NCBI GenBank assembly: GCA_949825045.1
Contig: OX463816.1
Span: forward strand, 11,837,579-11,901,578
Direction of reading: 5' to 3'
DNA: 64,000 bases
Origin: Argyresthia goedartella
Lineage: Eukaryota; Arthropoda; Insecta; Lepidoptera; Argyresthiidae
Part shown: one piece after another, positions 1 through 10,781 of the stretch
Layout of the letters: the number at the start of each line of letters is the position of its first letter
Position numbering within the stretch: position 1 is the first letter of the stretch
The notes under the pieces: generated by a model
Seen by the model: only the letters and a program-made list of their open reading frames with translations
What the model was told of the DNA's origin: nothing
The model's database searches: none
Made by a program: the position numbers and the translations under genes

Positions 1-470
1 TGTGAAGTCACTTTTTTTAAAAGAAGGTATGGGGGAGTTTCTTGCCGTTTCTTCTTAACCCCGAGGCCCACCTTCCGAAACGGTGTAGTCTCTTTTTTAA
101 ACATAAAATTGACTTGTAGTTATAAATAAGTATAATTTTGACGTTGAATAAGATAATTTATTTATTTATATTCAATAAAAAAAAAAAGAATCTTGAATCT
201 TGAAAAAATCTTGAATCCATCTGGAAAGATACATTTTGAACTACTAAGTCAATGCCCTGCAATTTTAACCGCGTGGATTTTGATTATGATCATAAAATGG
301 TTTTTCATCGGGTGAACGGGAATTTGCCCACTAATCCATGTCCGAATATACCGCTGAGACTGTGATCCACTTCCATACCACCAGATGCCTCCCGGAACGA
401 TATTGCTGGTTTGTAATTGATTAATAATGCCGATATGCTTAAGACTATTATTTTAATTAAAAAATATATA
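1..470. other. AT-rich stretch, possible non-LTR 3' tail
   Basis: No gene is seen. The first 220 bases hold a run of the type 'gggagtttcttgccgtttc' followed by an A-rich stretch and 'cttgaatcttgaa' repeats near 190-220. That resembles the 3' ends of the non-LTR families further on, whose tails are TTGAA-type repeats. The rest of the stretch is unassigned. Confidence 0.25.
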
Positions 471-481
471 CCTACCTATAA

Positions 482-609
482 TGTCTTCGGAACGGTCAGC
501 AGTTTTGGTTGTTGTTGCGAGGTCTTCAGCAATAGGGCACGCAGCCTTTTTTGATATTTGCAGCTCATCATTACCACGCAGGGCATCTGTTTGTCTACGG
601 TGACCTGGA
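482..609 (-). other. possible internal exon of an unknown gene
   Basis: On the minus strand this block lies between a pyrimidine-rich acceptor (TTTTTCCAG just above 609) and a donor-like GTAGGT just below 482. Two reading frames are open across it; one reads GHRRQTDALRGNDELQI near its start. No known domain is recognised. With so many transposon remains nearby it could be a piece of a multi-exon transposase, a genuine host exon or chance. No neighbouring exon was found. Confidence 0.2.
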
Positions 610-739
610 AAAATAAACCAATTGAACGCTCCAAATAGGTATAGGTATAATAAATATAAACATTTATATGCAGGCACGTACATTGCTTCGGACCCCACAC
701 TAATCCTAGTGTATCCACCTAGGGTATCCACCCTGTGTC

Positions 740-880
740 GTGGGAACTATAAACAGCGACATCACACTCAATAAACATCCAAGACCTGGGTTTCTTTAAT
801 GCCCAGCTGGGGATCGAAACCGGGACCTCTCGCATGGCAGGCAGAGCCACAACCCGCTGCGCTACAGAGTTCGTCAATAA
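740..880 (-). repeat. tRNA-derived SINE head
   Basis: Read on the minus strand, 847-866 gives TGTAGCGCAGCGGGTTGTGG, a good pol III A-box context, and 809-824 gives CCCGGTTTCGATCCCC, a B box. The spacing is that of a tRNA gene. The body cannot be confidently folded as a functional tRNA and runs into unrelated sequence toward 740, so a SINE head fits better than a tRNA gene. Confidence 0.5.
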
Positions 881-941
881 TGTTTAGATACCTAACATGG
901 AGGTCCATACTATCTGCCTACCCCACTTGGAAACCGGTATA

Positions 942-1198
942 TAATAATAATAATAATACCTTGGACACCATTTACACACATTGATCTAGCCCCAAACTAG
1001 GATTCCCTGTATCTTGGGTACTAGACAACGATACACATACTTATATAGATGAATATTAATACTTAGATAGATAAACAACCATGACTAGGGTACAAACATT
1101 CGTTCTCATCAAACAAATATTTGCCCCCACCGGGACTCGAACTCGGGACCCTTGGTTTCCTAGGCAGCGTCACTGCCGACTCAGCCATTCGGGTCGTC
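942..1198 (-). repeat. tRNA-derived SINE, same family as 48805-49059
   Basis: This is the reverse complement of the SINE at 48805-49059. Both share the tRNA-like head with a GGTTCGAATCC-type B box, the middle 'GATGAGAACG..TGTTTGTACCCTAGTCATG' region, and the 3' segment CTAGTTTGGGGCTAGATCA followed by a short ATT microsatellite tail (942-957 here). The copy is modestly diverged. Two copies with the same ends in one window support a mobile SINE family. Confidence 0.8.
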
Positions 1199-1549
1199 AA
1201 TATATCTAGGTATTATCGAATGCCCCTGCTGTCATAGTGAAGTTAAGCAGCTAGAGACCCCGTGACGCTGTCCTCACTGCGGTTTCCAAGTTCAACAAGA
1301 AAAAGACTGACGAATACAAACTATGTTCCACCATATAGGCTACGGCGGCCAAGTCTCCCAGTATTTGTTTCGGAACACTTAACGCCGGAGAACAAGTCAC
1401 TTCACGCTGCGACACGGAAGCTTTCGAAAGAGTTAGGCTAAAAATTCGTCTGGGTACGCAATGGACGCAACGCGCAAAATTGATGAACTCTCGTTAGTTG
1501 TTACTGCATGCATACTACTTAATCTAACATAAGTCAAGTGTAACGGTGT

Positions 1550-2260
1550 TATCACTGAAATAAAAGAGCTAAGTCTGTATTATCAAAATGTGCGTGGCAC
1601 GCGAATTTAAACCCGCGATAGCCAAAAAAAGGTTTTGAAGAGCGTCTACGGCATGATCATACTAACTGAAACGTGGCTTATTTCTGATGTGGCGAGTTCT
1701 GAGCTATTCGACCCTCGATACATAGTTTATAGGCGAGACCGCATCTGTAGTAGAGAGACCAAACTAGACGGGGGTGGCATATTAATAGCCGTATCCATAA
1801 AAATCCAATCAGACTTTGACTTTGACCTTAGTCCAAATACCTGCATATCTGCATACCTGCTACTTCTTTAAAGCAGATGACGATAAAATCTCGTCCCAAC
1901 TAAAATGGATTGATTGGCAATCAATGTTCGAAAAGTGCAAAACAGTCGACGACATGACGGCCCACCTCTATGTTATTCTTAGAAGTAGTATAGACAAATA
2001 ATTTCTCAAACGTAAAGCAACATCAGACAAGTATCCTAAGTGATGCAACAAGGCGCTGATTAGATTATTAAATGAGAAACACAAAACAAGACTAAAATAT
2101 CGCAGATTTCATAACCCACGCGACAAGCTCCTTTTTGAAACTCTCAGAGACAGCTTTGCCAAACTCTACCACAAGTGTCATAGCAGTTACATGGACAATA
2201 TAGAATCAAACATATCTAAAATTCTGCTTCTGCAAAAAATAATGGATTAGAAGAGCCTGG
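1550..2260 (+). pseudogene. decayed non-LTR retrotransposon endonuclease / ORF2 N-terminal part
   Basis: The translation carries the start of an APE-type endonuclease: LYYQNVRGTR near 1575, then after a frameshift IILTETWLISD (about 1660) and RYIVYRRDR (about 1715), followed by GGGILIAV. Further downstream, in other frames, come pieces typical of the linker between endonuclease and reverse transcriptase (DDDKISSQLKWIDW, then LIRLLNEKHKTRLKYRRF near 2060). In the family this domain nicks target DNA to prime reverse transcription. Several frameshifts and stops, and the absence of an RT domain, show a dead 5' fragment. The clade looks Jockey/CR1-like. Confidence 0.65.
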
Positions 2261-2355
2261 CGCGCCTGCCATGAATCCGCTTTCCTGTGTTCAAGTGTCT
2301 CCACGTTCTGATCATCAAAAGGATACACCGTACGAAAAATAAACCTTGAACGATA

Positions 2356-3130
2356 TGGATCAAAACAAAAGCTTAACAGAAATTAGCACAGTTGAGACTG
2401 ACGAAAACAAATACAAGGCAAAATCAGTGAGAGATTTAGTGAAGGATTGTGTATTATACCCAGGAAAAGTATTACCTAAAATACGAAAAAGGCTATGTAT
2501 GTCCCTTCAGTTATAACGTCTTACATATGGCGGGATATTATCAAAGCAGCTGAAAAGAAAAAACCGTGAAAAAAACATAGGCAGAAAAATGAAACCAAAG
2601 AATAAAATAGTTTCTGATGTAATTTCGTCCTCTGATGGAGATAGTGAGGTAAACTATATTGAAAGGGGTGAAAGCGAATGGAATGACTTGAGTGATACAG
2701 ATGAGGGAAAATTAGAGAAAAAAGGAAATACAACTCAAAAAGAAATCTACACCAAAGTAAAAGGAGAATATCTGAGACTGATCATGATGACACATGTTCT
2801 GAATCAGAGTTATCCCTGAATCAGTTAGAAAACTCAGTTAACACAAAAAAGTGTAAAACTGATTTTAAAACTGGATCTCATGTGATTATTAAATATGAAG
2901 GTGAAGGGGAATATTTTCCCGGAATTTTTTAAAATTTTGTTGAAGGCCTTTACGAAATTAGCACAATGGTATTATCTATCAATAATACTTACTGATAGGC
3001 AGAAAGCAGAAAGAATTTGGTACACAATGAACGATATCGTGGAAGTTGTAAATTCACCTGTCAAACAAAATAAAAGATGCTTTTTCAAAGTAATTGAAAT
3101 GGAGAAGTTTTTGCCTGACATATACATAGT
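2356..3130 (+). pseudogene. remnant resembling the C-terminal tail of a pogo/CENP-B-type DDE transposase
   Basis: An ATG at 2356 opens a short reading frame (MDQNKSLTEIS...), then the frame breaks near 2515. A Ser/Asp/Glu-rich piece follows (2589-2819). Near 2875 is GSHVIIKYEGEGEYFPG, and about 3025 a segment WYTMNDIVEVVNSPV with KRCFFKV. The order 'VIVKYEG-EYFPG, linker, aromatic-rich end' is what I associate with tails of pogo-type DDE transposases. That assignment is an inference from a weak pattern. No DDE catalytic core is present, and the remnant ends where the mariner-like element begins. Unknown origin is the alternative. Confidence 0.3.
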
Positions 3131-4411
3131 CAGGTCATAAGTTCTGTCACATGTGCAATATGAAATAATTTAGATATGTTTATTATTTATGTAAACATTT
3201 ATACAGCAAAATGAACTTAATAAAACATAGATTCTTATGGTAATAAAGTTTATTCAAAATGACCCCTGCGATTTTGAATACAGGCCTTTATTCTGCGTGG
3301 CCAGTCGTCTATCGCAGCACGAACGAGGTCCATGTCAATATCGGCGGCTGCCTTAATCAAGGATGCCTTGAGTGACTCCAAATCAGGATGAGGCTTTGTG
3401 CAGGCCTTTTCCTCCAAGTGTTGCCATATCTTGTAATCTAACGGACTCAAATCTGGACTGGAGGAGGGCCAGTCTTCGTGCCGGATGAAGTCGATTTCAC
3501 GCGCCGCCAACCAGTCTTGTGTGCTTTTCGCTCTATGAGCTGGCGCAGAATCTTGTTGGAATACCCAGTGCCTGTTATTAAACATGGTATGAGAAACAGG
3601 TTCCACAAGGTTCTTGAGGACTGTATTTTGATACACAACTGCATTCGTTTTTACGCCTTTCTCACAAAAATGTACCTCAGTTAAGCCCCAATAAGAGACT
3701 CCCAACCAAACTATGAGCGAGGATGGAAAATGACCTCGTTGGACACGCAGAATACGGTTGCTCGCTTCTTCACTGCTGTGTGCGTACACCTTATCATTTT
3801 GTTTGTTGTAGCTCTCTTCCACGGTGAAAATTATTTCATCCGAAAAAAGAATTTCCCGATGCTTTTTTCCCGCGTACCGCTTCAACAAAGCGCGGCATCT
3901 CTTCAGTCTCAGGTCCATTAAACGAGCGTCCAAACGATGTCCTGTTTTTCTTCGATATGCCCTAAGCCCTAAGTCTTCATTTAACACCCTTTTCACCGTG
4001 GTCCTGCTTAACCCCATCTGAAGGGCCAACAGTTTCTGCTTACGTATGGGATTTCTTTGAATTCGCGCCTTCACAGCTTTTATCACTGCTGGAGTCCTAA
4101 CAGAGCGAGGGCGACCACTTCTTGACCTCTCATCTACACTAGAGTCTTCATTGTAGTTTTATGGTACGATAAACGAATCTTTTGGTTATATTCAAATTTT
4201 TCAGTAAGTCGAAAATCTGAATTGGCTCGTAACCGCAACGATGCAACGCAAAAACTGCGACACGGACTCCATATTTAAAAATGAGGAAAATTCTAAAAAG
4301 TACACATTTTTATTTTCATGAAAAATTCGAAATTCGAATTCAATAAACTTTTTTGTGGCCAGTGTTCTAAGTTCAAAAGTTTTTATTGTGTGACAGAACT
4401 TATGACCTAAC
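3131..4411 (-). mobile_element. mariner-like DD37D (maT-type) transposon
   Basis: The terminal inverted repeats are AGGTCATAAGTTCTGTCACA at 3132-3151 and its reverse complement ending near 4409. They enclose a single transposase frame on the minus strand. At about 1.28 kb this is the usual size for Tc1/mariner. The exact terminal base and the TA target duplication are blurred: the left end reads ATAGTC and the right end, in reverse, ACAGTT before the shared repeat. The element abuts the pogo-like remnant. Confidence 0.85.
3250..4268 (-). pseudogene. Tc1/mariner-superfamily transposase, DD37D, one frameshift
   Basis: This encodes the cut-and-paste transposase that binds the element's inverted repeats. 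The long open part (4086 down to 3250, 278 aa) carries ARIQRNPIRKQ and TTVKRVLNEDLG (second HTH region), the first catalytic Asp in LFSDEIIF, the second in VFQQDSAPAH and the third in SPDLSPLDY. There are 37 residues between the second and third, the DD37D signature of the maT clade. Upstream of 4086 the same frame continues with SGRPRSVRTP, the GRPR motif. Then a small deletion near 4157-4161 shifts the frame; the first HTH (RVAVFALHRCGYEPIQI) lies in the next frame up to about 4268 without an ATG. Total length with this part is near the 340 residues normal for the family. It is dead by frameshift but well conserved. Confidence 0.85.
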
Positions 4412-5750
4412 TGTGTATAAATATTGAGGTTTTACATGATATATAACACCTCAATATTTACTTTTTTAATGAAGACTGAGTACCTTACGTGCTATGCTAC
4501 CTACCACCTCGTAAAATGTTGATTTCTTTATTTTGTAAGGTAACAAAATATTGATATTTTTAATTTTTCAGTTAAATTTCACTTAATTTGTTGTATTGTG
4601 TATCCAAGTATTACAAATTACATACATGTAATTTATAATACTTGCCTACATAATAAGAAACATTTCACTAATAAATTTTTGATTCTTTTCAAGTTATTAG
4701 TGTTTTATATTTGATGGCCATATGATGGCACATGATGTGGCCAGAAATAGGGTAAACTTGGCCAGAACTGGCACAAAGATGCTAATATTTTTATTTTTAT
4801 AATATTTATTATCCGTCGTATATTTTAAGTAAAAAAGGTTATTTTGGGCAAGTTTAACATATGTTTTATGCCTTTTAACAAAAATCACGTCCTTGAAAGC
4901 AACTATAAACTATGTAGGCCTTAAAGTGGAGAAATCTCTTAAGATGGCCAAAACTGGGTCATCCACCCAACCTAATTACTTTTTGGCAAAAACTGTTAAC
5001 AATTATTACATGTTATCGGCACAAAGATTAGAGAAATTGTAGAGCAAAATATATACAAATCCACGTAACTGATTATAGTCCGAAATGCATATCACATTTT
5101 CATCTTAACGTCTACTGTAAAATGACTCATAGGATTTAAGTAAAGAAAATCCTCTTAGTGGTTTTATTGTGTTTTAGAATTTCACCAAAATCTATCCAGG
5201 GCAGCTTTGAAATAACGGGTTTTACCTCCAGAAAGAGCGTGAAGTACATCACGGCAAGTAGGATAACTAAATTTTGACCATAACTCGACTTATCGGGTTT
5301 TCGCTCGGAGCCCTCGATAGTGTCCTCTACCCATACACAACTTCCATCGTGCTGTTATTATGACGCGCCGCGTCGGGTTTAAAAAAAAACACAAAGTTTA
5401 TAAAAGTTAAAATAATTTCAGAGCCGGTAATGGAATGGGTCTTGATCATTATTAAAATCAGTAGTTTTGGGTTCAGGGACTGTTGCTACTTTGTATGATT
5501 TGGTTGAGATTGGATTATGACATTTCCCATTACAAAAATAATAAACAATAAAAAAAAATTAACACTAACTAGACTAGCAAGAGTAATGATTGTAAAACTG
5601 GCATGATTGGAAAGAACGTTATAGTTATCCAAAAGATCATCTAATTTCTTAACTATCTCCATGGAAGAGTCTTCGTAATTTCGAATTTTTCAAGGTTTAC
5701 ATTAGAAATATTCACTATGGGTACATTAAATATCACCTTTTGAAAGGTAT
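4412..5750. other. AT-rich intergenic stretch, no gene seen
   Basis: No open frame with recognisable content is present on either strand. The only structure noted is a perfect 13-bp inverted repeat at 4418-4430 / 4448-4460 with a 17-base loop. Confidence 0.5.
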
Positions 5751-5752
5751 CT

Positions 5753-6154
5753 GGGGGCACGGTAGTGCCCCCGCCAAGACGAGCAAGGTTAGTTTTAGTA
5801 CACAAACAACAAAAAAAAACTAAAACTTGGAATTTTTGCCCCCCAACCCTTTAAACTAGGGAATGGAAGTTTGTATGAGACTTCCGAAAATTTTGATGCT
5901 AGAGGTCTGAAAATGTATATCGGGATTTTCAGGATTTTAAGTAAATCAATCCCCCCACTCTTTAAATTAGGGGATGAAAGTTTGCATACGTCTTCCCAAA
6001 CAAACAGAATTTCATGCTGGAGATCTGAAAGTTAGAAGTACACAGACTAATTATTATAGTATATTACAAATAAGAAAATATATGATTCAGTTTTTTAAAA
6101 AACATCCCTCAACCCCTTAAAGTAGGGGATAGGGCTCCCGTCAGATTTCATTTG
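5753..6154. repeat. modular dispersed repeat with GGGGATG motifs
   Basis: It begins with a hairpin GGGGGCAC-GGTA-GTGCCCCC (5753-5772) and 'CGCCAAGACGA'. Modules follow, built round 'CCCCAACCCTTTAAACTAGGG..ATG', spaced 80-120 bases apart, near 5840, 5950 and 6110. The same start, module order and wording recur at 53474-54175. It is non-coding. The repeat is cut at 6154 by the left end of the reversed BEL sequence. Confidence 0.7.
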
Positions 6155-7204
6155 GCAATTGGCCACAGCATGGCCAATCTGCCTACAACATGGGCAGGTC
6201 TCACCATGTGGGGTCAATTCACTCACAGTCCCATACGACTGCCGGTTGGTGCGGTCCTTCCTCGTCGGAGGGCCCCTACTCACAGCGCTCCCGGCAGCTC
6301 TCTGTGGCTCCGAAGGATGGGTGACCGTCAACCCCAAATTCTCTGCCCGTCGAGCCTCCTCTTCCAAAAATCCGACCAAGTCGGAGAAGGCGGGCAGGTC
6401 CTTGGCCGACCTCCCGTGAGACTGTTCGAAACGAGTCTGCACGTCAGCGGGTAGGCGGGAAAGTACAATTTACAACAGTAGGTACGACCATTCACCAACC
6501 GGAAGTCCAAGATTCTCTAGAGCCTTGGTGACGGACAACAATGGGTTCAAAACCTCCGTCTGTATGGCCCCGACCTTGTTCATAACCGGGATGCTAAACA
6601 AACGGTTCAGTTGGGCATCGGCCAACCTCCGTTTGTTGTGGTAACGTCTGACCAACAATTGCCTGGCCGTCTCATAGTTACCCTCCGTAACTGTCAAATG
6701 AGCGACCAGCTCCCTAGGCTCACCCCTCAATGCTGCCACCAGCTGAGCCATCTTGACAGACTTGGTAATGTTCGATCGCATGTGCACCAAACTGTCGAAC
6801 AGATTGATGAAGCTCATCCATTCACCGGACACGCCGTCAAAGGTAGGCATAGTTATGGCAGGTAACTTGGACCCCGATCCCTGATGCGGCAGAGGTGCTT
6901 CAATGTCACCATCATGGCTGGACTCGCGCTGTCTACGTATGTCCGCAGCCTTCTGCGTGATAGCAGCTGCTATCTCCATACATTGGTCGACATCCCCTAT
7001 CAACCGTGACAGCCTGTCAGGTGCACAACCATCAACTGATTCCGCCTGCGCGGACAATTTGAGCACCCTATTGTAACGTTCCTTAACGTCCATAGACCGC
7101 TCCAATACCACATCATGCCTATCTAAACGGTCTATCAGACCGTGTGCGGAGGAAAACCATCTGAGTTCCTTAGAAACACCCTTCTGGATTTCAGATAACG
7201 ACAT
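6155..7204 (-). pseudogene. BEL/Pao gag, truncated, with internal stop (left arm)
   Basis: The frame starts with ATG at 7204 (MSLSEIQKGVSKEL) and runs 244 codons to a TAA at 6472-6470. After that stop the same frame continues through QTRFEQSHGR to the first CCHC knuckle CPCCRQIGHAVANC, then leaves the element at 6155. The Pao-type gag domain (DUF1759-like) is visible as MPTFDGVSGEWMSF and ETARQLLVRRYHNKRRL. It differs from the right-arm copy at a handful of residues. The same stop occurs in both arms, so it predates the inverted duplication. Confidence 0.85.
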
Positions 7205-7750
7205 GATCGGAACGATACTTACTCACAATTTGCAGTAACTCAATTTTATTGGACCCTCCAGTTTATAACTCAAACGAGGGAACCCTAAATTATAACTTAA
7301 ACAATGTTGTTTTCCTTAAACAATAGGAACCGAGTTTTATATCTATATAAATTCTGTAAATAACAATTTAGTTTCCCTTTATCATTATAACACACACAGA
7401 TAGTCAATATTAGTTCAAGTTATAAATTTCTATAAACTGAAAACAATATAATAGCCTGCTGCTATCAATAGATGTAACTACCTATGTTAACCAAAACATT
7501 CATTCAATAGCATTACTAGACCACTAATAGATTGACTAACTGGTAATTCAATGCAAATTTCAATTCAATATCTGTCTGTCTACTACCAGCAATAGACCTA
7601 TAGCTTACAATACTACCAATCTATGTGGATATAGGAACAACAACCAAGTTACCTAACCGCCTATACCTACAGATTGATAGTCCCAAATCGTGCCTTCCTG
7701 GAGCCCTTGACGGCTGCAAATCTCAGGAAGCCACGCTCTAGCTACCAAAG

Positions 7751-8295
7751 TGTTCAGGCTTCTCAGCACCTAATGACCTCGTAGGGGCCCATGAGCTACG
7801 AGGTAGCGTGACGATCAGGTGCCAAGAAGTGATGAACGTCGGCGATTCACCGAGCTGAAGTTATGTGGGGTAGATCTAACCTGGTCTGTGCTTCGGTCCC
7901 GTCAACCTCCTGTCTCTCTGCAAGGCCCGGGTGCACCCTAGGCTCTTCTTGGTAGACAGGTTCTTCAGTCAACCAGGTATGACTGGCGGGCCAACGTGAT
8001 GAGCACAGTGTCCAACACAGGTTATGTTTCTACTGGTAAATACAAATCGGGCACGAAAATCCGAACTTTATCTGGTTCGAGAGACAACGGCACACTCAGC
8101 TATATTAACAATCCTGAGGGAATCCCGAATACATTCCAGATGCCCTGCGATTTAATTTCAACACCCTAATCAAAACGCGTTTACATTGCGAGGGGTTTCG
8201 TCTGTCAGTTGTCAAAACTGCCAGATTGACAGCTAACGTCAAATTAAAATGACCGTTCAGAAACCATCGATCGAATATCGATTTGGAATCGAACA
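7751..8295 (-). repeat. BEL/Pao LTR (full length, reversed)
   Basis: Starts TGTTCGATTCC (complement of 8295 downward) and ends CCTGAACA at 7751: a TG...CA LTR of 545 bp, the same length as 17391-17935. It is followed on the outside by TAAT, the target duplication. Confidence 0.9.
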
Positions 8296-8299
8296 ATTA

Positions 8300-8775
8300 T
8301 ATTTTCGACAATAAATTGACTAGCTACAGTTAGTATGTAAATTTTTTTAAAAAGCTCCTTTAAGGAGTCTGTTCGTTTTAAATTATAAATTGCTCGAATA
8401 GCTATTTTCTGTAAAATAAAAATAGTTTCAATATCCGCTGCTTTCCCCCACAACAAGATACCATAGGACATGACACTATGAAAGTAACTAAAATATACTA
8501 GCCTAGATGTAGCCACATCCGTGCTATGTCTGATGTTCCTAACAGCGTAAGCTGCAGAACTTAATTTACCAGCTAATTTATCTATGTGGGATCCCCACTG
8601 CAATTTGCTATCAATGGTTATTCCAAGAAACTTCGCATCATTTACCAATTCTAACGTGCTTATGTCTAATACTAAACTGGTCTCAACTTGCCTGACATTT
8701 GGAAGTGAGAATTGGATACACTTGGTTTTACCAGCGTTTAACAATAAATTATTAACTGTGAACCAATTCAAGGTT
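8300..8775 (-). pseudogene. nLTR-A reverse transcriptase, C-terminal part
   Basis: On the minus strand this codes for the region after the RT catalytic core: MNWFTVNNLLLNAGKTKC, FLGITIDSKLQWG and SYGILLWGKAADIETIF. It is close to 44180-44655 of the longer nLTR-A copy. It ends inside the ORF because the BEL element inserted there (TAAT target at 8296-8299). It was separated from its upstream half (10126-10775) by the nLTR-B insertion. Confidence 0.85.
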
Positions 8776-10121
8776 CAAATCAAATCAAATCAAATTGTTT
8801 ATTTGCTGTTAAATATGTGTACATGTGATCTTAAAATTATTGGTATTCATCAGTTTCAACATATTCACCATCTAAAGTTTGGTGTGCAAATATTTTACAA
8901 TGTCAGCTATGAATTAAAAATAGAGTTTAATATAAAATTATTTAAATAGATTGATTCGTTGTAAGTATATCATTTACTCTATAATATAATTTGTCCATTA
9001 AATAATTAAATAATTTAGTTTTAAACTGATTAAATGTAAGGTATTTAATGTCAACAGGGATTTTATTATAAATTCTTATTGCCATACAATATGCACTTTT
9101 AGAGTATAACTGTAGCCTTTGTGGTGGTACATATAATTTATCTTTGAATCTGCCTCTTGCACTAAACATTTCGCAGTTTTTCTTAAAGATACCTTTGTAT
9201 TTTTTTACAAAAATGCATATCTCATAAATATAGAGGCATGGTAGGGGAAGAATCTGTGTTTTTTTAAACAAAGGTTTACAACTGTCCAAATACCCTGCAC
9301 CACATAGTGCTCGGACACATTTTTTCTGGGTTTTGAACGCCCTGTCAACGTCAGCAGAGTTGCCCCACATAATTAATCCATACCGTAGTACCGACGATAC
9401 GTATCCGTGGTATGCCGATAGGGTTGCAGATCTCGTTGCCACTTCTCTCATGCGTCGTAACACATACACAAATCTGTCCAGTTTCAGACATACCTTGTCT
9501 ATGTGGGCTTTCCAATTACAGTGATTATCTATTACTATCCCGAGAAATGGAGTAGAATCGACTTCTTGAATATTAGTTCCTTTAAAGTTAATGGAGAGCT
9601 TCGGTGCGGAATGATTATTGTAACAAGTCTGAAATTGTATTATTTTAGTTTTTTCTGTATTTACCTTTAAGTTGTTGTTCTCTAACCAAGTTACAATGTC
9701 GTTTAGGGCTTCGCTTACTTCAGTCTCTAATTTATTTCGATTTTTACATTTAATAAGAAGCGTCGTATCATCGGCAAATAGTACGCAGTCATTTTTTGTT
9801 ACGTTAGGTAGGTCATTTATATACAACAGGAACAATAGTGGCCCCAATATGCTACCTTGTGGTACACCGTAGTTATTAACACGATAGTTTGATTGGAAGG
9901 TTTGTTTCATTCCATCAATAATCCTGCTTACTTCGACGCATTGAGTTCGCTGACTAAGATAGGTTTTAACCCACTCTAGACAGTTACCTCGGATACCATA
10001 CTTGTAAAGTTTATCTAATAGAATAGGATGTGACACGAAATCCAAAGCCTTGCTCATATCTAAGAATATTGAGGCAACAGAGTTCTTGTCATTAAGACTT
10101 TGCAAGACATTTTTCATAAGA
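8776..10121 (-). mobile_element. 5'-truncated non-LTR retrotransposon nLTR-B
   Basis: The element's 3' end is at 8776, where the minus strand ends in GATTT repeats (about four units), a microsatellite-type tail typical of non-LTR elements. The 5' end, near 10121, cuts straight into nLTR-A ORF2. The nLTR-A sequence resumes on both sides at AACCTTGAATTGG / CTTTAAC, with at most a 3-bp target duplication. Confidence 0.85.
8942..10117 (-). CDS. nLTR-B reverse transcriptase, open but 5'-truncated
   Basis: This 391-residue frame with no internal stop encodes an RT that would copy element RNA onto nicked chromosomal DNA. It starts inside the RT domain (SIFLDMSKALDF near residue 16). It then shows YGVPQGSILGPLLFLLYIND (about residue 82), the catalytic FADDT (about residue 114), FLGIVIDNHCNWKAHID (about residue 193) and the C-terminal YRVNDILTTNQSI. 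Endonuclease and the RT N-terminus are missing, so the ATG at 10117 is not the natural start. Jockey/CR1-like. The lack of stops suggests a fairly recent insertion, younger than its nLTR-A host copy. Confidence 0.85.
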   Translation of the reverse strand: MKNVLQSLNDKNSVASIFLDMSKALDFVSHPILLDKLYKYGIRGNCLEWVKTYLSQRTQCVEVSRIIDGMKQTFQSNYRVNNYGVPQGSILGPLLFLLYINDLPNVTKNDCVLFADDTTLLIKCKNRNKLETEVSEALNDIVTWLENNNLKVNTEKTKIIQFQTCYNNHSAPKLSINFKGTNIQEVDSTPFLGIVIDNHCNWKAHIDKVCLKLDRFVYVLRRMREVATRSATLSAYHGYVSSVLRYGLIMWGNSADVDRAFKTQKKCVRALCGAGYLDSCKPLFKKTQILPLPCLYIYEICIFVKKYKGIFKKNCEMFSARGRFKDKLYVPPQRLQLYSKSAYCMAIRIYNKIPVDIKYLTFNQFKTKLFNYLMDKLYYRVNDILTTNQSI

Positions 10122-10125
10122 ACAT

Positions 10126-10775
10126 ATGTTAAAGACCATTAGCATCATCAAAATCTCCTTTTTGTCTTTCAATTTTGAAGACCATCGAAGTATCATCAGC
10201 AAACAACACTATGTCAGTAAATTTCTCCACCATGAAAGGCAGATCGTTAATATATAAAGGGAATAAGAAAGGGCCTAATATGGAACCTTGTGGAACGCCA
10301 ATTTTTATACCCGATCCATCAGATTTAACGCCGTTTACTTCTGCCTTTTGAATTCTATTGCTTAGGTATGATCTTAGTAGATCCAACGCTTTATTTCTAA
10401 CTCCGTAATGATTTAATTTAATTATAAGCGTATTATGATCAACACAATCAAACGCCTTCGACAGGTCGCAAAAAACTCCGATAGCATCCTGTGCGGCCTC
10501 CCATGCAGAATAAATAAGAGATATAAGGGTAATACCTGCATCCGTAGTCGATTTACCCCTAGTGAAACCGTATTGTTTGGCGTGGAGTTGTTTTGTACAG
10601 TTGAAGTGTGAGAGCATTTGATTGAGTATAATCTTTTCAAATATTTTACTTAGTGTTGGAAGAACTGATATTGGTCTGAAATTTTAAGGATCACCCTTAT
10701 CTCCCGACTGGAACAGAGGTATCAGTTTACTGTGTTTCATGAGGTCTGGGAAAGCCCCATCGTCAACACATTTAT
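10126..10775 (-). pseudogene. nLTR-A reverse transcriptase, core part
   Basis: Upstream half of the nLTR-A copy split by nLTR-B. Minus-strand frames show LFQSGDKGDP (about 10715), LHAKQYGFTRGKSTTDAG (about 10570), FCDLSKAFDCVDHNTL (about 10460), IGVPQGSILGPF and LFADDTSMV (about 10200). It stops abruptly at 10775, where the truncated 5' LTR begins in the opposite orientation; this is the turning point of the fold-back. Confidence 0.85.
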
Positions 10776-10781
10776 TAAATA

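Larger units (their letters stand above)
6155..8295 (-). mobile_element. reversed partial BEL/Pao copy: 5' LTR plus gag (left arm of fold-back)
   Basis: On the minus strand this is a full 545-bp LTR (8295 down to 7751, TGTTCG...GAACA), an untranslated leader and most of gag. It breaks off at GCAATT (6155-6160), exactly where the dispersed repeat resumes. It pairs with 10782-12806 as an inverted repeat with only a net 3-bp length difference. Beyond the LTR start lie TAAT (8296-8299 read in reverse) and nLTR-A sequence, the same target as at the 3' end of the full element. It is therefore an inverted duplication of one insertion, not a second insertion. Confidence 0.9.

Noticed and set aside
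809..866. tRNA gene on the minus strand
   Set aside because: A and B boxes are good, but no acceptor stem closes around them and the sequence continues into a non-tRNA body.
4697..4888. 63-codon minus-strand frame in AT-rich sequence
   Set aside because: Low-complexity composition, no start context and no similarity to a known family.
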